Positions 41,119-52,925 of a stretch of 64,000 nucleotides of DNA are shown here, in pieces. Below the pieces are notes generated by a model. The model saw only the letters and a list, made by a program, of their open reading frames with translations, did not search any database and was not told the DNA's origin. The stretch's first letter is position 1, and every line of letters starts with the position of its first letter. The position numbers were made by a program, and so were the translations under genes. Origin of the DNA: DASQGA01 sp963762085 (GTDB lineage Bacteria; Actinomycetota; Thermoleophilia; Gaiellales; Gaiellaceae); NCBI GenBank assembly GCA_963762085.1, contig CAVXJD010000006.1, positions 62,001 through 126,000 of the forward strand, in the 5' to 3' direction.

Positions 41119-42733
41119 GGCTCTCATTCTCCCAGAGCCGAAGCTCCACCTTGCCGTCGCTCTTCTCGATCTTCTCGACCTGCACCTCGACCGGGTCGCC
41201 GAGGCGGTAGGCAAAGCCGCTCCGTCGGCCGACGAGTGACGTGCCGAGCGGATTCAGCTCGTAGTAGTCGCCCGGCAGGCGCCGGGCCGGTAGGTAGCCC
41301 TCGAAGACGCCGTCGAAGCGAACGAAAACACCCGACGCGATCGCGCCGGTGATCTCGCCCGGAAACGATGCTTCCCAGCCGGTCTCGAAGAGCCGCCGCT
41401 CGAGATACCAGGCCAGGCAGAGCGCGTCGGCCTTGTACTCGATCTGCGACGCCTCGCGCTCACGCAGCGACGTCCACTCGGCGAGCTCCGGCAGATCGGC
41501 GGGGACCGCGTCGGAACCGACGCCGAGCTCCTGCAGGAGAGCGCGGTGAACGACCAGGTCGGGATACCGGCGGATCGGGGATGTGAAGTGGCAGTAGGCG
41601 CGGCTTGCGAGCCCGGAGTGGCCCAGGTTCTTCGGGTCGTAGCGCGCCTGCTTGAGGGCCCGCAGAACGAGAGTGGGAAAAGCCTCCCGCCCTCGACCCG
41701 CCTTCTCGGCATAGTCGGCGATCCGGTCTGCGATCACGGCCGCCAGGCGCGCTGCGTCGCGCGGGCTGAGGTGCTCGGGCACGGGCGGCGTGGGAATCTC
41801 GAGCTCGGTGAGCTTCGCCAGCAGGAGCTCCACGGCCTGTGGGTCAGGGCGCTCGTGGACGCGATAGAGCGCGTCCCGTTTCCGGCTCGAGAGAAGCCGG
41901 GCCACGACCTCGTTCGCGAGGATCATGAGCTCCTCCACCAGCATGTGCGCAACCGGCTCCTTCTCGATCCACGCCCGCTCGACACCACCCTTCTCATCGA
42001 AGGAAAACGACACTTCACCCGTCTCGATCCGAAGCGCACCGCGGGCAAAGCGCCGCTCGCGCAACGCAGCCGTGACGCGCTCGGCCAGGCGAAGGCCGCC
42101 GGTCAGCTCCTCCTCCGCTCGCTCCTCCCCGGCAAGGATCCTTTGCGCCTGGCCGTAGGTCAGCCGCTCCCGGCTTCTGATCAGGCTCCGGTAGACGAGC
42201 GGCTCTCCCACGAGCTGGAGGCTTCCGTCAAACATCGCCTCGACGGTCACGCAGCGGCGGTCGAGCCCGGGGCGAAGGCTGCAGAGGTCCGAAGAGAGCG
42301 CGTCCGGGAGCATCGGCTCCACACGTCCGGGCACGTACACGGAGAAGGCGCGCTCGGCCGCATCCCGGTCGAGCGGGGATCCGGCCGGGACGTAGGTCGA
42401 AACGTCCGCGATGTGCACCCAGGCGCGGATGCTGTCCCCCTCGGCCCGGAACGCGAGCGCGTCGTCGTGATCCTTGGCTCCCTCGGGATCGATTGTGAAG
42501 GAGACGAGATCCCGTAGGTCGACGCGATCGGGCTCGTCCTCGTCCGGCTCCGGAAGCGGAGGCGCGGGCCGGCGGGCTCCCTCGTGCCAGAGGAGGCCCT
42601 CGAGCACCGCCTCGATGTCGGTAGGACGGCCGAGGACGCGCTCGAGGCGCGCGCGGCCCCGGCCGAGGCGCACGAGGACCAGGTCACCGACCGAGGCGTC
42701 CTGGGCGCCCTTGCGGTCGACGACCACCGGCAC
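41081..42733 (-). CDS. RNB-domain 3'-5' exoribonuclease (RNase R-like)
   Basis: 550 residues from the GTG at 42733. The catalytic RNB domain has SFTIDPEGAKDHDDALAF (metal-binding Asp cluster) and later CHFTSPIRRYPDLVVHRAL; the C-terminal S1-like domain (ITGAIASGVFVRFDGVFEGYLP) follows. It degrades structured RNA and in many bacteria works with SmpB-tmRNA on faulty mRNAs, which fits its position. It is shorter than classical RNase R (no N-terminal cold-shock pair in this frame). The reading frame stays open and protein-like for ~25 codons upstream without a canonical start. Confidence 0.88.
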   Translation of the reverse strand: MPVVVDRKGAQDASVGDLVLVRLGRGRARLERVLGRPTDIEAVLEGLLWHEGARRPAPPLPEPDEDEPDRVDLRDLVSFTIDPEGAKDHDDALAFRAEGDSIRAWVHIADVSTYVPAGSPLDRDAAERAFSVYVPGRVEPMLPDALSSDLCSLRPGLDRRCVTVEAMFDGSLQLVGEPLVYRSLIRSRERLTYGQAQRILAGEERAEEELTGGLRLAERVTAALRERRFARGALRIETGEVSFSFDEKGGVERAWIEKEPVAHMLVEELMILANEVVARLLSSRKRDALYRVHERPDPQAVELLLAKLTELEIPTPPVPEHLSPRDAARLAAVIADRIADYAEKAGRGREAFPTLVLRALKQARYDPKNLGHSGLASRAYCHFTSPIRRYPDLVVHRALLQELGVGSDAVPADLPELAEWTSLREREASQIEYKADALCLAWYLERRLFETGWEASFPGEITGAIASGVFVRFDGVFEGYLPARRLPGDYYELNPLGTSLVGRRSGFAYRLGDPVEVQVEKIEKSDGKVELRLWENESHGKGRRTKADRR

Positions 42734-42807
42734 GCCGCCCTCGAAGAAGGGCGTGACCGCAAGAAGCTTGCCGCGGCGGGCAAGCTCGCCGACGAGGAAG
42801 GGCCTGT

Positions 42808-43983
42808 CTACGACGACAGCTGCTTCAGGAGCGTCCGCTTCGCCGTACGAAGGGCTTCGTCGACCTGCGTTGCGGGATCGTCGACCGCCCTCAGGCCGGG
42901 ACGGAATCCATGCCCGTGGAGATCCTGACCGGTCGGCGTCGTGTACGTGGCGGTCGTCAGCTTCAGCGCGGCGCCGTTCGAGAGCTCCCGGAGGGACTGA
43001 ACTGCCGCCTTACCGTAGGTTCGCGTCCCGATCACGACGGCTCGCCCGTTCTCGCCGAGGCCGGCCGCCACGATTTCAGAGGCGCTGGCGCTGCCGCGGT
43101 TGACGAGGACGACGAGCGGCACGTCTGGAAACGGCGTCGGGCCGCTCACCTTGAACACGCGCCGTTCCTGGTGCTCGCCCTCGGTGCTGCAAACGATGCC
43201 CTGGTCGAGGAAGAGCGACACGGACTGCACCGCCTCGAGCAAGAGCCCGCCGGGGTTGTCGCGGAGATCCAGCACGATTCCGGTCGCACCCCGGCGGACA
43301 AGGCGTGCCGTGTGGCGGCGAAGGTCTTCCGTCGTGCTCTCGGGGAAAGACAAGAGCCGCACGTACCCGAGCCGCTTTCCCTTCGAGGTCAGAAGCCGTG
43401 TCCGGGCTGTCGGCACCGGAAGCTCCTGACGGACGATCGTGAACCGCAGCTTTCCGACCGATGGACGCTTGACTGTGAGCTGGACGTTCGTCCCTTCCTC
43501 GCCCTTGATCAGGAAGAGCGAGCGCTCGAACGCGACCTTGTCGGCCGGGACGCCGTCAATCGAGACGATCACGTCGCCGCGGCGGATTCCCGCATCCCGC
43601 GCCGGGCCGCGCAAGGCCGAGGTGACGACGAGGCCGTCGTCCGAGGGGCCGACCGTCAGCCCGACTCCCGAGTAGCTGCGCGCGGTCGCGTTCTGAAGCG
43701 CCGAATATTCCTCCGGGGTCAGGTACTCCGTGTAGGGGTCGTCGAGCGCCTGCACCATCCCGGTGACGCTCCGGCGGGCGAGCACTTCTGAGCCGACCTC
43801 ACGGTAGTAGCCGCTCGAGAGCTCATAGCGAACCTCGTCGATCACGGCGGGCGGCCTCGCACGTGGCGCCACGGGGCCGGGCCGGGCGTCGGTGCTGGAC
43901 GTCGAGTCGTGGAAAAGCCCCGCGAGAAATGCTCCCGCGAGCAGGAGCACGATGCCACCGATGCCGGTCCAGCCTCGTCTCAT
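42808..43983 (-). CDS. S41-family C-terminal processing protease (CtpA-like)
   Basis: 391 residues. An N-terminal membrane anchor (GIGGIVLLLAGAFLAGLF) is followed by a PDZ domain (~100-190, GVGLTVGPSDDGLVVTSAL...GIRRGDVIVSIDGVPADK) and the S41 peptidase domain with the catalytic Ser in NRGSASASEIVAAGL and the Lys in GTRTYGKAAVQ. Such proteases cleave C-terminal regions of envelope proteins. It follows ftsX in the same direction and precedes the RNase R gene; its TAG lies 75 bases upstream of that gene's GTG. Confidence 0.9.
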   Translation of the reverse strand: MRRGWTGIGGIVLLLAGAFLAGLFHDSTSSTDARPGPVAPRARPPAVIDEVRYELSSGYYREVGSEVLARRSVTGMVQALDDPYTEYLTPEEYSALQNATARSYSGVGLTVGPSDDGLVVTSALRGPARDAGIRRGDVIVSIDGVPADKVAFERSLFLIKGEEGTNVQLTVKRPSVGKLRFTIVRQELPVPTARTRLLTSKGKRLGYVRLLSFPESTTEDLRRHTARLVRRGATGIVLDLRDNPGGLLLEAVQSVSLFLDQGIVCSTEGEHQERRVFKVSGPTPFPDVPLVVLVNRGSASASEIVAAGLGENGRAVVIGTRTYGKAAVQSLRELSNGAALKLTTATYTTPTGQDLHGHGFRPGLRAVDDPATQVDEALRTAKRTLLKQLSS

Positions 43984-44025
43984 CTGCCGCTTGAGGAGTA
44001 TAGGCGCGACCCTGATTCCGTCTCG

Positions 44026-44895
44026 TCAGATCTGCAAGAAGCGCCGCAGCGTGACGCCGGAGCCAACGGCGCCAACGAGGAGGCTGACCGCCACCAGGAT
44101 CAGCGCGATCAGGGGGAAGCTGAGAGCGCTGACGCCGTCCCCGGGGCTCTCGATGCGGCCGAGGATGGACGGAAGGGCGGCTTCCTTCGCGACGAGTAGC
44201 AGGATCACCGCGATGATCGACCCTGCGAGCCCGCAGATCAGTCCCTCGAGGATGAACGGGCCGCGGACGAACCAGTTGCTCGCCCCGACCAGCTTCATCA
44301 CCTCGATCTCACGGCGCCTGGAGAAGATGGAGAGCCGGATCGTGTTCGCGATCAGGATCACCGAGGCGGTGAGCAAGATGACGCTTCCGATCAGGAAGAC
44401 GCCTCCGATGATCTTCGCTACCTGAAGGATCCGCTCGGTCGTCTTCTTGCCGTACTTGACACTCTCGACGCCCGCGGGGACCGGCTCGAACCGCGCCGCG
44501 AGCTCATCGACCTGCTCCGCCGTCTTCGGCTGCACCTCGTACGAAGGCGGCAGCGGGTTCCCGGAGAGGCCGCTGGTCAAGTCGGGATATCGGTCTTGCA
44601 TCTCGGCCAGGGCGTCGCGTGCCGAGACGAACTTGACGCTCTTCACCTCCGGGAACGTCGCGAGCTTCGAGCCGACTGCGTTGATCTGATCCTTGCTCGC
44701 GTCCGTGTCGAAGAAGATCTTCACCTGCACCTCCTTCTTCACCTCGCCCGTCCAGGAAAGCACCCAGGTCCCGAGAGCGATGAAGAGCCCGAGCAGGAAC
44801 ATCCCGATCAGCACAGTCATGGTCGCGGCGACCGTTGTCGACAGGTTGGTCATGACGGAACGCCAGGCCTCGCTGAAGAAGAGCTTCGCCCGCAC
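44026..44895 (-). CDS. ftsX: cell-division protein FtsX
   Basis: 289 residues with four membrane segments: one near the N-terminus (TVLIGMFLLGLFIALGTWVL), an extracytoplasmic loop, then GGVFLIGSVILLTASVILIANTI, LEGLICGLAGSIIAVILLLVA and ALILVAVSLLVGAVGSG. The conserved RRREIEVMKLVGAS motif contacts the ATPase FtsE. FtsEX controls peptidoglycan hydrolases at the septum. The GTG start overlaps the ftsE stop by one base. Confidence 0.93.
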   Translation of the reverse strand: MRAKLFFSEAWRSVMTNLSTTVAATMTVLIGMFLLGLFIALGTWVLSWTGEVKKEVQVKIFFDTDASKDQINAVGSKLATFPEVKSVKFVSARDALAEMQDRYPDLTSGLSGNPLPPSYEVQPKTAEQVDELAARFEPVPAGVESVKYGKKTTERILQVAKIIGGVFLIGSVILLTASVILIANTIRLSIFSRRREIEVMKLVGASNWFVRGPFILEGLICGLAGSIIAVILLLVAKEAALPSILGRIESPGDGVSALSFPLIALILVAVSLLVGAVGSGVTLRRFLQI

Positions 44896-45686
44896 TAGAC
44901 GTAGCTCCCGCGGCGCTCGTCGCGCATGATCTGACCGTCTTCGAGCGCGATCACGCGCCGGCGCATCTTGTCGACCATCTCTCGGTCGTGGGTGGCCATG
45001 ACGACCGTCGTGCCGGTGCGGTTGATCCGGTAGAGGAGCTGCATGATCCCGACCGACGTGTCGGGGTCGAGGTTCCCGGTCGGCTCGTCGCAGATGAGGA
45101 GCGGCGGGTGGTTCACGAAGGCGCGCGCGATCGAGACGCGCTGCTGCTCGCCGCCCGAGAGCTCGTCGGGCAGGGACCCGGTCTTGTGGGCCAGGCCCAC
45201 GAGGCCGAGCACCTCGGGCACCTTGGCCCTGATCGCCGCGCGTGACTCTCCCTGCACTTTCAGCGCATAGGCGACGTTCTCGAAGGCCGTACGATCGGAG
45301 AGGAGCTTGAAGTCCTGGAAGACGCAGCCGATGTTCCGGCGCAGAAGCGGCACCTTCGAGCGCTTGAGCCGGTTGAGCTCACGGCCGCCGACGATGATGC
45401 GGCCGTCCGTCGGCTCGAGCTCCTTCAGGAGCAGGCGTGTGAGCGTCGACTTCCCGGAGCCGGACGGGCCGACGAGGAACACGAACTCGCCCTTGTCGAT
45501 CACCATGGAGACGTCGCGCAGGGCGACGACGTGGGGCTCGTAGATCTTGGTCACGGCCTCGAACACGATCATCGGCGCGCCGGCCGGCCGCTGATCGGGC
45601 GCAGCGCCGTTTCCCTCGACGGGCTCGGCCGCGGGAGAAGGATTGGGCGTCTGGGCTGGCTGAGTGGTTTCCTGCACCGGTGTCAA
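44895..45686 (-). CDS. ftsE: cell-division ATP-binding protein FtsE
   Basis: ABC ATPase with Walker A LVGPSGSGKST, signature LSGGEQQRVSIARAF, Walker B LLICDEPTGNLDP and switch His (MATHDREM). The core typically starts MIVFEAVTKIYEP, here at 45572. The frame extends 38 codons further upstream as a Pro/Ala-rich stretch to a TTG at 45686; no start has a strong ribosome-binding site, so the true start is uncertain. FtsE works with FtsX, encoded immediately downstream, and follows prfB as in other Actinobacteria. Confidence 0.9.
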   Translation of the reverse strand: MTPVQETTQPAQTPNPSPAAEPVEGNGAAPDQRPAGAPMIVFEAVTKIYEPHVVALRDVSMVIDKGEFVFLVGPSGSGKSTLTRLLLKELEPTDGRIIVGGRELNRLKRSKVPLLRRNIGCVFQDFKLLSDRTAFENVAYALKVQGESRAAIRAKVPEVLGLVGLAHKTGSLPDELSGGEQQRVSIARAFVNHPPLLICDEPTGNLDPDTSVGIMQLLYRINRTGTTVVMATHDREMVDKMRRRVIALEDGQIMRDERRGSYV

Positions 45687-45771
45687 TCGAGAGCGGCTGG
45701 GCTGGCCGCGCCGGTCAAAGAGGTAGACGTGCGGCTGCCGAGTCTAGCGAAAAGTTCGGAAGACTCCCTGC

Positions 45772-46879
45772 TCATACGGCACTACCGGTCGCGCGAGCCA
45801 GGAGATACGCATGGATGAAGTCATCCAGCCGGCCGTCGAGAACGGCCTGGGCGTTGCCCTCCTCCAGGTCTGTGCGGTGATCCTTGACCAGCTGGTAGGG
45901 ATGCAAGACATAGCTCCGGATCTGGCTCCCGAACCCGGTGTCGAGGAGCTGTCCCCGCTCCTTCGCCAGCTCCGCCTCTCGCTCCTCCTCCTGACGCTCG
46001 GCGAGCCGGCTCTTCAGGATCCGCATCGCCGTCTGCCGGTTCGACAGCTGCGAGCGCTCGTTCTGGCACTGGACGACGATTCCGGTCGGAACGTGCGTGA
46101 TCCGAACGGCCGAGTCGGTCTTGTTGACGTGCTGGCCGCCGGCGCCGCTCGCTCGGTAGGTATCGATCCGCAGGTCGCCTTCGTCGAGGTCGACGGCCTG
46201 GTCGTCGGAGACGAGCGGGCTCACGATCACCTGGGCGAACGAGGTGTGCCGACGGTGTGCCTGGTCGAAGGGCGAGAGGCGGACGAGCCGGTGGACGCCG
46301 CGCTCGGCCTTCAGGATCCCGTACGCGTTCTCGCCGTGAACGGTGAACGTCACGGATTTGAGGCCCACCTCCTCGCCGGGTGAGGCTTCCACCATTTCCG
46401 TCTGGAAGCCGCGGTCGGCGGCCCACCTGAGGTACATCCGCAGGAGAATCTCGGTCCAGTCCTGGGCATCGGTGCCGCCTGTGCCCGCGTGGATCGAGAC
46501 GACGGCGTCGCCGGCGTCGTACTCGCCGTTGAAGAGCGCATCCTCCTGGAGCCGGTCCAGCTCTCGCTTGAGCGTGCTGACCGCCTCCTCGACCTCGGTC
46601 AGCTCTCCGTCCTCGGTCGCAATCCCGGCGAGCTCACGGAGCTCGGCGGCCTCGCCCGTGACGCGCTCATAGGTCTCGAGCCGGCGGTTCAGCCGCGCGT
46701 GTTCCGACGAGATCCTCGCTGCCCGCGCCTGGTCGTCCCAGAACCCTGGCTCCCCCATGGCCGCCTCGAGCTCGGCGAGACGTGCCCGAACGGCATCGGG
46801 GTCAAAGGTAATCACGGACCCAGGCAAGCTGGGTCCCGATCTCCTCGAGATCACGCTCGACGGCGGCAAGCTCACTCAT
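45772..46879 (-). CDS. prfB: peptide chain release factor 2 with programmed +1 frameshift
   Basis: Initiation is at the ATG 46879; 25 codons (MSELAAVERDLEEIGTQLAW...) end at CTT TGA (CTT 46807-46805, TGA 46804-46802), and the rest of the protein continues in the +1 frame from GAC at 46803. This is the classic RF2 autoregulatory site: low RF2 lets ribosomes slip on CTT-T past UGA. The fused product is ~367 residues with the RF2 tripeptide SPF (RLSPFDQ) and the peptidyl-tRNA hydrolysis motif GGQ (SGAGGQHVNK). The usual internal Shine-Dalgarno upstream of the slip site is weak here. Confidence 0.92.
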
Positions 46880-46917
46880 GCAGTTGATGGTAGCGAGCGC
46901 GGTCCCTGGAAGCTCGC

Positions 46918-46937
46918 GGGCGGGGCAAGCCCCGCCC
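46918..46937. repeat. GC-rich perfect hairpin
   Basis: GGGCGGGGC (46918-46926), AA, GCCCCGCCC (46929-46937): nine pairs with a two-base centre (four-base loop in practice). It lies between the divergent prfB and cupin genes, 39 bases from the prfB start. It may be a REP-like element or affect either leader. Confidence 0.5.
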
Positions 46938-46944
46938 CTACACT

Positions 46945-47319
46945 GTGAACGTGGACGCGCTCGGCGACCTGACGGTGGTGCCGCCCCAGCAGATCTGGGA
47001 CGGAATCGTGGGCCGCGTCGTACATGGCGAGCGGCTGACTTTGGGGCTCATCGAGCTCGAGCCTGACGCGGTCCTCCCCGAGCACAAGCACGAGAACGAG
47101 CAGCTCGGCATCGTCATCGAGGGCTCGATCACGTTCAGGATCGGCACGGAGCGCGAGACGCTCGGGCCAGGCGGGACGTATCGGATCGCGAGCAACGTGC
47201 CGCACGACGCGGTCATCGGGCCAGAGGGAGCGGTGGTCATCGACGTCTTCGCTCCCGTCCGCGAAGATTGGAAGACCCTTCCCGCCGCGGAGCCGCGAAC
47301 GCCACGCTGGCCCGTCTGA
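46945..47319 (+). CDS. cupin-domain protein
   Basis: 124 residues from the GTG at 46945. The single cupin barrel has motif 1 LPEHKHENEQLGIVIEGSITFRIG (metal-binding H-x-H-x4-E) and motif 2 YRIASNVPHDAVIGPEGAVVID (His). Such small cupins are often dioxygenases or metabolite-binding regulators; the substrate is unknown. It is divergent from prfB and convergent with secA, with no obvious operon. Confidence 0.82.
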   Translation: MNVDALGDLTVVPPQQIWDGIVGRVVHGERLTLGLIELEPDAVLPEHKHENEQLGIVIEGSITFRIGTERETLGPGGTYRIASNVPHDAVIGPEGAVVIDVFAPVREDWKTLPAAEPRTPRWPV

Positions 47320-47349
47320 CCCCGGGCGAGCCCTCCCGGAACGCGCGAG

Positions 47350-50013
<2,664 letters not shown>

Positions 50014-50033
50014 CCGTGCCTACAAGGTAGCTG

Positions 50034-50483
50034 TCAGAGGGGATCGACCGTCAGCTGCCAGCGGTCGTCATCCACCCTATCGGCGCGCGCCACGAAGGCC
50101 TGAAATTGGAGCCGCCCGCGCTGCTCGAGCTCCCGCAGCGCCAGGTCGACTGCCGGCTCGACGAGGCCTGCGACGGGCTCGCCGTCCAGGAGCGCGGTTC
50201 GCTCACCGTCCGGTGCGACGATCACCTCCACGGTGTCGTTCGCCGGCAGTGCGAGCGAGATGAGGGCTGCGTGGGTCCGTCTACCCCCGACCATCCACTC
50301 GCTCTGCCCTCGCCGGACGGCCTGGGCCGCAAACGGACGCTCGAGCTCCCGGTCGAGCGCTGTGGCGAGACGTTCGACGATCTCCTGAGGAGCCTCGCCG
50401 ACGGCGATGACCGCCTCCTCGAACGCCTGGAACTCGATCTCAGCGAGCGTCTCCCCGGCCAGCTCCGGCAGCTCCGCCGCCAC
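50034..50483 (-). CDS. hypothetical protein between secA and hpf
   Basis: 149 residues from the GTG at 50483. Acidic and helical at the N-terminus (EFQAFEEAVIAVGEAPQEIVERLATALDRELERPFAAQ), with a beta part QSEWMVGGRRTHAALISLALPANDTVEVIVAPDG. No family recognised. The frame stays open and GC3-rich for 29 codons upstream to a CTG at 50570 that overlaps the hpf stop (CTGA), so the real start may be that CTG, giving 178 residues coupled to hpf. Confidence 0.65.
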   Translation of the reverse strand: MAAELPELAGETLAEIEFQAFEEAVIAVGEAPQEIVERLATALDRELERPFAAQAVRRGQSEWMVGGRRTHAALISLALPANDTVEVIVAPDGERTALLDGEPVAGLVEPAVDLALRELEQRGRLQFQAFVARADRVDDDRWQLTVDPL

Positions 50484-50566
50484 GGTCGCGTCCCAGTCCC
50501 GCGAGCGTGCAAGCCCCGAGACACCGCTCTCGACCCAGCGAAACGCCCTCGGATCGTGGATCTCGC

Positions 50567-51109
50567 TCAGCCGAGCTGCGGCTCGATCAGGCCGTAGTTC
50601 CCGTCGCGGCGCCGGTACACGACGTTCACCTCGTTCGTCTCCGCGTTCTGAAACACGAAGAAATCGTGGCCGATCAGCTCGAGCTGGAGAACGGCTTCCT
50701 CCGGATCCATGGGTTTCACGGGGAACTGCTTGACCTTCACGATCACGGGCCCGTCCTCCTGGGGCTCAGCGGGGCGTTCCTCGGGTTGGTCGTGGTTCGT
50801 CCGGGAGGCGGAGCGACGGCGCTTGTCCTTGTAGCGGCTCGCTTGGCGCTCGAGCTTCTCGACGAGCTGGTCGATCGACGCCTTCATGTCGCTCGAGCGC
50901 TCGGTCGCCCGCAGAATCGGGCCCTTCGTCCAGACAGTCGCCTCAGCGACCTGATTGTCGGCGATGGACGGGTTCTTTTCCACCGCGAGCTCGAGCTCGA
51001 GCCGGGCCGAGTCGTTCAGGTGCCGCTCGAGCTTTCCGAGCTTCTCCTGGGCGTAGCCCTTGAGCGCCGGCGTCACTTCAACGTTCTTCCCCTTGACCTG
51101 AAGCCTCAC
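50567..51109 (-). CDS. hpf: long-form ribosome hibernation promoting factor
   Basis: 180 residues. The N-terminal HPF/RaiA domain (LQVKGKNVEVTPALKGYAQEKLGKLERHL, AEATVWTKGPILRATERSSDMKASIDQLVEKLERQ) is joined by a charged linker to the C-terminal dimerisation domain (VIVKVKQFPVKPMDPEEAVLQLELIGHDFFVF). Long HPF dimerises 70S ribosomes into inactive 100S particles in stationary phase. The start is GTG with a clear GGAGGATCAC upstream. Confidence 0.93.
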   Translation of the reverse strand: MRLQVKGKNVEVTPALKGYAQEKLGKLERHLNDSARLELELAVEKNPSIADNQVAEATVWTKGPILRATERSSDMKASIDQLVEKLERQASRYKDKRRRSASRTNHDQPEERPAEPQEDGPVIVKVKQFPVKPMDPEEAVLQLELIGHDFFVFQNAETNEVNVVYRRRDGNYGLIEPQLG

Positions 51110-51157
51110 GTGATCCTCCTGGTCGACCGGATCAATCTATCGCAGAGTCCCGTGCCC

Positions 51158-51823
51158 TCAGCGCCGGATCGCCCGCGCGAACGTGACGACGTGCACTTCG
51201 CTGGCACCGGCCCGCCGGAGCTCCGTCGCGGCCGCCAGCACGGTCGCGCCGGTCGTGTAGACGTCGTCGACGAGCCCGATCCGAGCCGGGACCGGACCGG
51301 CGCTTCGAAAGGCCTCACGAACGTTCTGCCGGCGTGCAGCGCGGTCGAGCCCGCGCTGTCTCGGGGTCCGCCGCGCACGCCTGAGGGCCACAAGGAACGG
51401 CAGGTGCCAGCGCCTCGCGAGCGCTTCTGTGAGCGACTCGGCGGAGCCCTGGCCACGCCAGAGTGTCCGGTCGCGATCCGCCGGAACGGGCGCGAGTGCG
51501 AGGACGGGCGGTGGCCGCACAACTTCCGCGACGAGGTCCGCCGCTACGCTCGTCAGGCAGCGAAGCCCGCGTTCCTTCCAGGCCGCCACGAGCGATCGCG
51601 TGTGCTCGTCGTAGGCCACCGCCGCCCTGGCGGTCGCGAAGGCCATACGCCGCCCGACGCACTCGGAGCAGCGGGACACCGGCCACGCGGTTGGCGCGCC
51701 GCACCGGGCGCACATCGGCCCGTGGATCCGCCGGAGCCCACCAAGGCAGGCGACGCACAGCACCTCCTCGCCCTGACCACAGACAACGCACCGCGTCGGC
51801 AAGAGCAGGTCGAGGAGCTGCAC
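51158..51823 (-). CDS. comF: ComF-family phosphoribosyltransferase-like protein
   Basis: 221 residues from the GTG at 51823 (QLLDLLLPTRCVVCGQGEE). Two zinc-finger pairs (CVVC, CVAC, CARC, CSEC) precede the type I PRTase domain with the PRPP loop RIGLVDDVYTTGATVLAAATEL. ComF proteins take part in natural transformation in some bacteria, but many homologues act elsewhere. The frame extends upstream to 52027 without a better start. It follows hpf with 48 bases between. Confidence 0.85.
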   Translation of the reverse strand: MQLLDLLLPTRCVVCGQGEEVLCVACLGGLRRIHGPMCARCGAPTAWPVSRCSECVGRRMAFATARAAVAYDEHTRSLVAAWKERGLRCLTSVAADLVAEVVRPPPVLALAPVPADRDRTLWRGQGSAESLTEALARRWHLPFLVALRRARRTPRQRGLDRAARRQNVREAFRSAGPVPARIGLVDDVYTTGATVLAAATELRRAGASEVHVVTFARAIRR

Positions 51824-51881
51824 GCACTCTGACGCTATAGCGTGCGGGCGCGCGCATTCCGCGACAGTCGTGCCGGAAGCG

Positions 51882-52907
51882 TTACGACTCGCGCCGGGCG
51901 GGATAGCGGAGGATGCTGTCCGCGAGCTTCGAGGCATCGCCGAAGATCCCGGCGACAGCGAGCCCTTCATCCGGCACGACGCTTCCGGGCAGAAGCGCAG
52001 CTCGCCTGATCGCCGCCTTCTTCCCAACGTGGCAGTCCGCGCCGATCGCCGCGGGTCCCACGACCTGGGCCTCCGCCTCGATCACCACCTCCCGGCCGAG
52101 CACGACGGGTGCGTCAACCCGGGCGGACGGATCGATCTGGCAGCCCTCGCTGACCCAGAGCCCTGGAGAAATCTCCTCGCCGGGCAGGTCGACCTTCACC
52201 CGCCCAAGGACGGCGTCGAGGATGGAGTTCCTAAGCTCGTCGAGGTCGCCGACATCGTTCCAGTAGGCCATCGTCGTATAGGCGTAGAGCGGCTCGTTGG
52301 CGCCCACGAGCATCGGCCAGAGATCCTGACCGAAGTCCATCGGCTCTCCGACCGGAATTCGCTCGAGCAGCTGCGGCTCGATCACATAGACGCCGCAGTT
52401 GGCCAGGTTCGAACGGGCCTCGTCGGGGCGAGGCTTCTCCTGGAACCCCTGCACGCGGGTGTCTCGGTCGAGGATCACGACGCCGTAGGCCGACGGGTCC
52501 TTAACGGGCTTCACCGCGAGCGTCGCGAGCGCACCCGTGCGCTTGTGGTGGCCGAGGAGCGCCGTCACGTCGATGTCGTGCAGGCCGTCCCCCGAGGTGA
52601 CGAGGATCGCCTCGCCGCCCCACAGGTCCTCGAGCTTCTTCGTCCCGCCGGCGGTGCCGAGCAGCTCCTCTTCCAGCGACCAGTGGATCTTCATCCCGAG
52701 GTCCGAGCCGTCGCCGAAGTAGCTCTGGATCAGCTCCGGAAACGAGTGCAGGTTGATGCCCACCTCGCGAACGTCGTGCTTGTGCAGCAGGTTCAGCAGG
52801 TGATGGAGGACGGGCCGGTTCGCGATAGGCATCATCGGCTTCGGCAGCAAATCGGTGAGAGGCCGAAGCCGGGTGCCGAGCCCGGCCGCCATGACCATCG
52901 CCTTCAC
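51882..52907 (-). CDS. sugar-phosphate nucleotidyltransferase with left-handed beta-helix
   Basis: 341 residues. The Rossmann-like nucleotidyltransferase starts KAMVMAAGLGTRLRPLTDLLPKPMMPIANRPVL, has the substrate-binding VTSGDGLHDIDV and the metal Asp region MAYWNDVGDLDELRNSIL. A C-terminal left-handed beta-helix (SEGCQIDPSARVDAPVVLGREVVIEAEAQVVGPAAIGADCHVGKKA) completes it. This matches mannose-1-phosphate guanylyltransferase/glucose-1-phosphate thymidylyltransferase-like enzymes that make activated sugars. The sugar is not decidable. It begins a sugar-nucleotide segment. Confidence 0.9.
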   Translation of the reverse strand: MKAMVMAAGLGTRLRPLTDLLPKPMMPIANRPVLHHLLNLLHKHDVREVGINLHSFPELIQSYFGDGSDLGMKIHWSLEEELLGTAGGTKKLEDLWGGEAILVTSGDGLHDIDVTALLGHHKRTGALATLAVKPVKDPSAYGVVILDRDTRVQGFQEKPRPDEARSNLANCGVYVIEPQLLERIPVGEPMDFGQDLWPMLVGANEPLYAYTTMAYWNDVGDLDELRNSILDAVLGRVKVDLPGEEISPGLWVSEGCQIDPSARVDAPVVLGREVVIEAEAQVVGPAAIGADCHVGKKAAIRRAALLPGSVVPDEGLAVAGIFGDASKLADSILRYPARRES

Positions 52908-52925
52908 GGCCGGTAGCCCCCTGGA

